Assembly (NCBI GenBank): GCA_003599395.1 | Contig: QZJX01000011.1 | Coordinates: 1 to 32,557, forward strand | Direction of reading: 5' to 3' | Length of the DNA: 32,557 bases | Origin: Ignavibacteriales bacterium | GTDB taxonomy: Bacteria > Bacteroidota > Ignavibacteria > Ignavibacteriales > Melioribacteraceae | Shown: piece by piece, positions 30,580 to 32,557 of the stretch | Layout of the letters: the number at the start of each line of letters is the position of its first letter | How positions within the stretch are numbered: position 1 is the stretch's first letter | Translations under genes and position numbers: made by a program | Notes under the pieces: model-generated | Databases searched by the model: none | What the model was told of the DNA's origin: nothing | What the model saw: only the letters and a program-made list of their open reading frames with translations

Positions 30580-31704
30580 TCAAAGTTCTTTTTTATAACA
30601 TCGTCTTCTTTTATGCTGACGATGTTCGAAGAATCTCCATTGTGCTTGAACTTTGGAGTTGTCTTCAAGTTCTCTATTTGTTTCTACAATTCGAATATTA
30701 TTTTTAATGATCAGCTTGTTTATTTCATTCATTAAAATTGCGTTCACACCTTTATCCTGCATATCGGGACGAACAGCGGTTAAGTACAAATCCAACCCCG
30801 GATTGTTTTTCATCGCTTTAAGAATATGAATAAAGCCAAACGGAAATAATTTTCCCTTTGCTTTTTGAAATGCTTTTGAAAGAGACGGCATCGTAATTCC
30901 GAATGCAACCATTTCATTTTTTTCATTCAGAACTACAGGTAAGTATTCCGGTTTAATAAAACCGAAATATTGTTTTACATACATGTCGATTTGCTTGTCG
31001 GAAAGTTCAACAAAACCGTAAAGATCTTTGTATGAAGAATTAATCAAATAAAACATTTCTCTGGCATAAGGTAGAAGTTCTTTTGGCTTGTTCACACGAA
31101 GCACGCGGAGTTTGTTTCTTTTTAATGCAATATCGCTGATTCGGCTGATCTTTTCAGGTACGGGATCGGAAGTCATTTTAACTTGGTATTCAATCCAATC
31201 AATGTCCTTTGAGTAACCGTGCCTTTCAATTAGTTTGGGATAATATGGGTAATTATAAATTGCACCGAGTGTGCTTACTTCGTCGAAACCTTCAATTAGT
31301 GTTCCTTCGCCGTCCATATCCGTAAAGCCAAGCGGACCGTGGACTTCATGCATATCTTTTTCTTTAGCCCAATTTTCAATAGCGGTTAAAAGTGAAGAAC
31401 AAACTTCTTCATCGTCGATAAAATCAATCCACCCGAAACGCATAATTTTTTTATTGAATTTATCATTGAACTTGTGATTAATGATTCCTGCAATTCTTCC
31501 TACAAGTTCGTCGTTTTTGTACGCAAGCCAATATTTTGTTTCGCAAAAATCAAAGGCGGGATTTTTATCAAATCGTAGAGAAAAAAGCTCTTCCTTCTTA
31601 AGTGGCGGCACCCAATACTTATTGTTCTTATATAACTTGTATTGAAAATCTACAAAGCGTTTTAAATCTTTATCCGTTGTTACTTCTTTTAATGATATAC
31701 TCAT
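30580..31704 (-). CDS. GNAT-like conserved protein of unknown substrate
   Basis: A 374-aa soluble protein of a family common in Bacteroidota, usually annotated as hypothetical or N-acetyltransferase-like. The N-terminal part (about 1-150) has GNAT-type features, WLAYKNDELVGRIAGIIN and FGWIDFIDD. The middle holds HGPLGFTDMDGEGTLIEGFDE. The C-terminal part has VAFGITMPSLSKAFQKAKG and VRPDMQDKGVNAILMNEI, suggesting a second acetyltransferase fold as in FemX-like tandem GNAT proteins. It ends with a very basic tail (HRQHKRRRCYKK). GGAG lies before the ATG, and a TAATTTTG element lies 14-21 nt upstream of it. Substrate unknown. Confidence 0.75.
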   Translation of the reverse strand: MSISLKEVTTDKDLKRFVDFQYKLYKNNKYWVPPLKKEELFSLRFDKNPAFDFCETKYWLAYKNDELVGRIAGIINHKFNDKFNKKIMRFGWIDFIDDEEVCSSLLTAIENWAKEKDMHEVHGPLGFTDMDGEGTLIEGFDEVSTLGAIYNYPYYPKLIERHGYSKDIDWIEYQVKMTSDPVPEKISRISDIALKRNKLRVLRVNKPKELLPYAREMFYLINSSYKDLYGFVELSDKQIDMYVKQYFGFIKPEYLPVVLNEKNEMVAFGITMPSLSKAFQKAKGKLFPFGFIHILKAMKNNPGLDLYLTAVRPDMQDKGVNAILMNEINKLIIKNNIRIVETNRELEDNSKVQAQWRFFEHRQHKRRRCYKKEL

Positions 31705-31985
31705 ATTCTCCGGCAGCCAAAATTACGAAGTCGAAAGGATTAACTTTTCGAAGCGATGAATTTCGTAAAGAAGAAAGCTGTTTTCTTGTTTAAAATGTAT
31801 CTATCAAAAAAGTAAAAATATTTTAATGATACAAGTGATTAATTTTATATGCTTTCTCTATTTATCGATTTGATATCCAATTTAACGATGAAATTGGATT
31901 ATTAAGCTGTTGTTTCCATTAAACTTGATTGTATTGAGAAATAGAAATATTTTGATTGCCGACTATCAACTTTTATCAAACATTA

Positions 31986-32201
31986 ATGAACCAACCGGAT
32001 TTGATACTTACCTCATACATACCAATTATACTTGGCGTAGTTTTAATACTATTTAATAAACTTATTACAGAGAATTACGAAAAAATAACCGAACGAGACG
32101 GCTCAGCTTTCCCAAGATTTATAACTATAACGCGTTTAATTATCGGCGGAGTATTTTTTATTATTGTCGGTATTATAAAATTATTTGAAAGTGCAATTTA
32201 A
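31986..32201 (+). CDS. Small two-helix membrane protein of unknown function
   Basis: A 71-aa protein with two membrane helices (about 8-24 and 48-67) around a charged loop TENYEKITERDGSAFPRF. I do not recognise the family. The ATG at 31986 is the first in frame; a TTG at 31956 would add ten residues. No ribosome binding site is clear for either. It is isolated, with 281 nt before it (31705-31985, where I see no other gene) and 136 nt after it. It may be real given its helix-loop-helix composition, but support is limited. Confidence 0.5.
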   Translation: MNQPDLILTSYIPIILGVVLILFNKLITENYEKITERDGSAFPRFITITRLIIGGVFFIIVGIIKLFESAI

Positions 32202-32337
32202 TTATTTACAAGAAATTATTACTCGGCAAAGATTAGGTTATTTATAAAACACACTTTTTATCATCTCCACTCAAATTTTCGTATATTGAAAAAACACTCA
32301 CCAAAAATCATTTGTAAAATAAATATAAGAGGAAATC

Positions 32338-32557
32338 ATGCCTTACCACGAAGACCTCGACAAAATTGCTATTTCTGTTAAGTCACACAGGTTGTTAAAA
32401 AAACTTCTAAAAGAAAATCCCAAACTTGAAGAAATAATGTTCGCTGCAAAGAATGAAACCGAAGCATTAATCGGAATTAAGGAATGGGTAATAACTTATT
32501 TAAGGGATCATCCCAAAGCACTTGAGTATTATGAAAGAGGTCCGTCAAGCGGTTATT
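32338..32557 (+). CDS. Hypothetical protein, 3' end outside window
   Basis: An open frame of 73 codons runs from the ATG at 32338 to the end of the window. AGAGGAAATC directly upstream provides a ribosome binding site, and TATATTGA lies further up as a weak promoter hint. The visible part is soluble and mixed in charge, with a helix SVKSHRLLKKLLKENPKLEEI and later EWVITYLRDHPKALEYYERG. I do not recognise the family. Confidence 0.6.
   Translation, partial: MPYHEDLDKIAISVKSHRLLKKLLKENPKLEEIMFAAKNETEALIGIKEWVITYLRDHPKALEYYERGPSSGY

Noticed and set aside
1-32557. tRNA, rRNA, CRISPR or mobile elements
   Set aside because: I looked for tandem direct repeats with spacers, cloverleaf-like GTTCGA arms and transposase motifs and found none that held up.

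Overview
The window is AT-rich DNA from a bacterium of the Bacteroidota/Ignavibacteria type; I infer an Ignavibacteriales-like facultative anaerobe. This rests on gene content (copper nitrite reductase fused to cytochrome c, NirV-like, Sco and Ric proteins, LytTR regulator, PspC proteins, RLAN/ATP-grasp ligase) and on several promoters of the form TTG-N20-TAnnTTTG, the Bacteroidota layout. No rRNA, tRNA, CRISPR array, insertion sequence or phage gene was recognised. The window looks like chromosomal backbone with a few accessory operons.

Layout. 1-3181: a partial membrane protein, a LytTR response regulator, a small membrane protein and an exported TPR-like protein. 3317-7858 (+): aldehyde dehydrogenase followed by a tight ion/osmotic group, CorA Mg2+ channel, MscS channel and Na+/Ca2+ exchanger-family protein. 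12882 down to 7855 (-): a compact amidoligase operon of papain-like C39-type peptidase, RLAN/ATP-grasp ligase, GCS2-family ligase and N-formylglutamate-amidohydrolase-like protein (4-nt overlaps between the last three), followed after 41 nt by an exported SMP-30 lactonase. This set looks able to make and trim a peptide-like metabolite or protein tag whose identity I cannot tell. 13034-16002 (+): a 72-aa protein, an Rrf2 regulator with a C94/C101/C107/H110 Fe-S-type cluster motif, an SLC13/DASS permease with RCK_C domains and a DUF202 protein.

21658 down to 16027 (-): a denitrification and nitrosative-stress cluster: DUF6448-like exported protein, nirK-cytochrome c, NirV-like FGE protein, Sco copper chaperone, Ric/ScdA Fe-S repair protein, hemerythrin and a methyltransferase. 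The most interesting regulatory signal is a 20-bp element, CAGAATA-N5-TCTGATTT, found three times: just before the Rrf2 start codon, upstream of nirK and upstream of the DUF6448 gene. At the rrf2 and DUF6448 copies it overlaps the predicted transcription start. This predicts an autoregulated NO- or Fe-S-responsive Rrf2 regulon in which the regulator lies about 7.7 kb from its targets. The leader of the DUF6448 gene also carries a hairpin plus U-run that resembles an attenuator.

21926-26119 (-): glycyl- and alanyl-tRNA synthetases, each with its own TATATTTG promoter element and a terminator-like hairpin. 26120-26465: a 346-nt intergenic region with inverted repeats and two promoter candidates. 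26466-29315: ECF-type sigma factor and RskA-like anti-sigma factor facing a double-PspC protein and a membrane protein. 29334-32557: 5-formyltetrahydrofolate cyclo-ligase, a yeast-FCY1-like cytosine deaminase, a GNAT-like protein, a small membrane protein and the start of an unrecognised gene.
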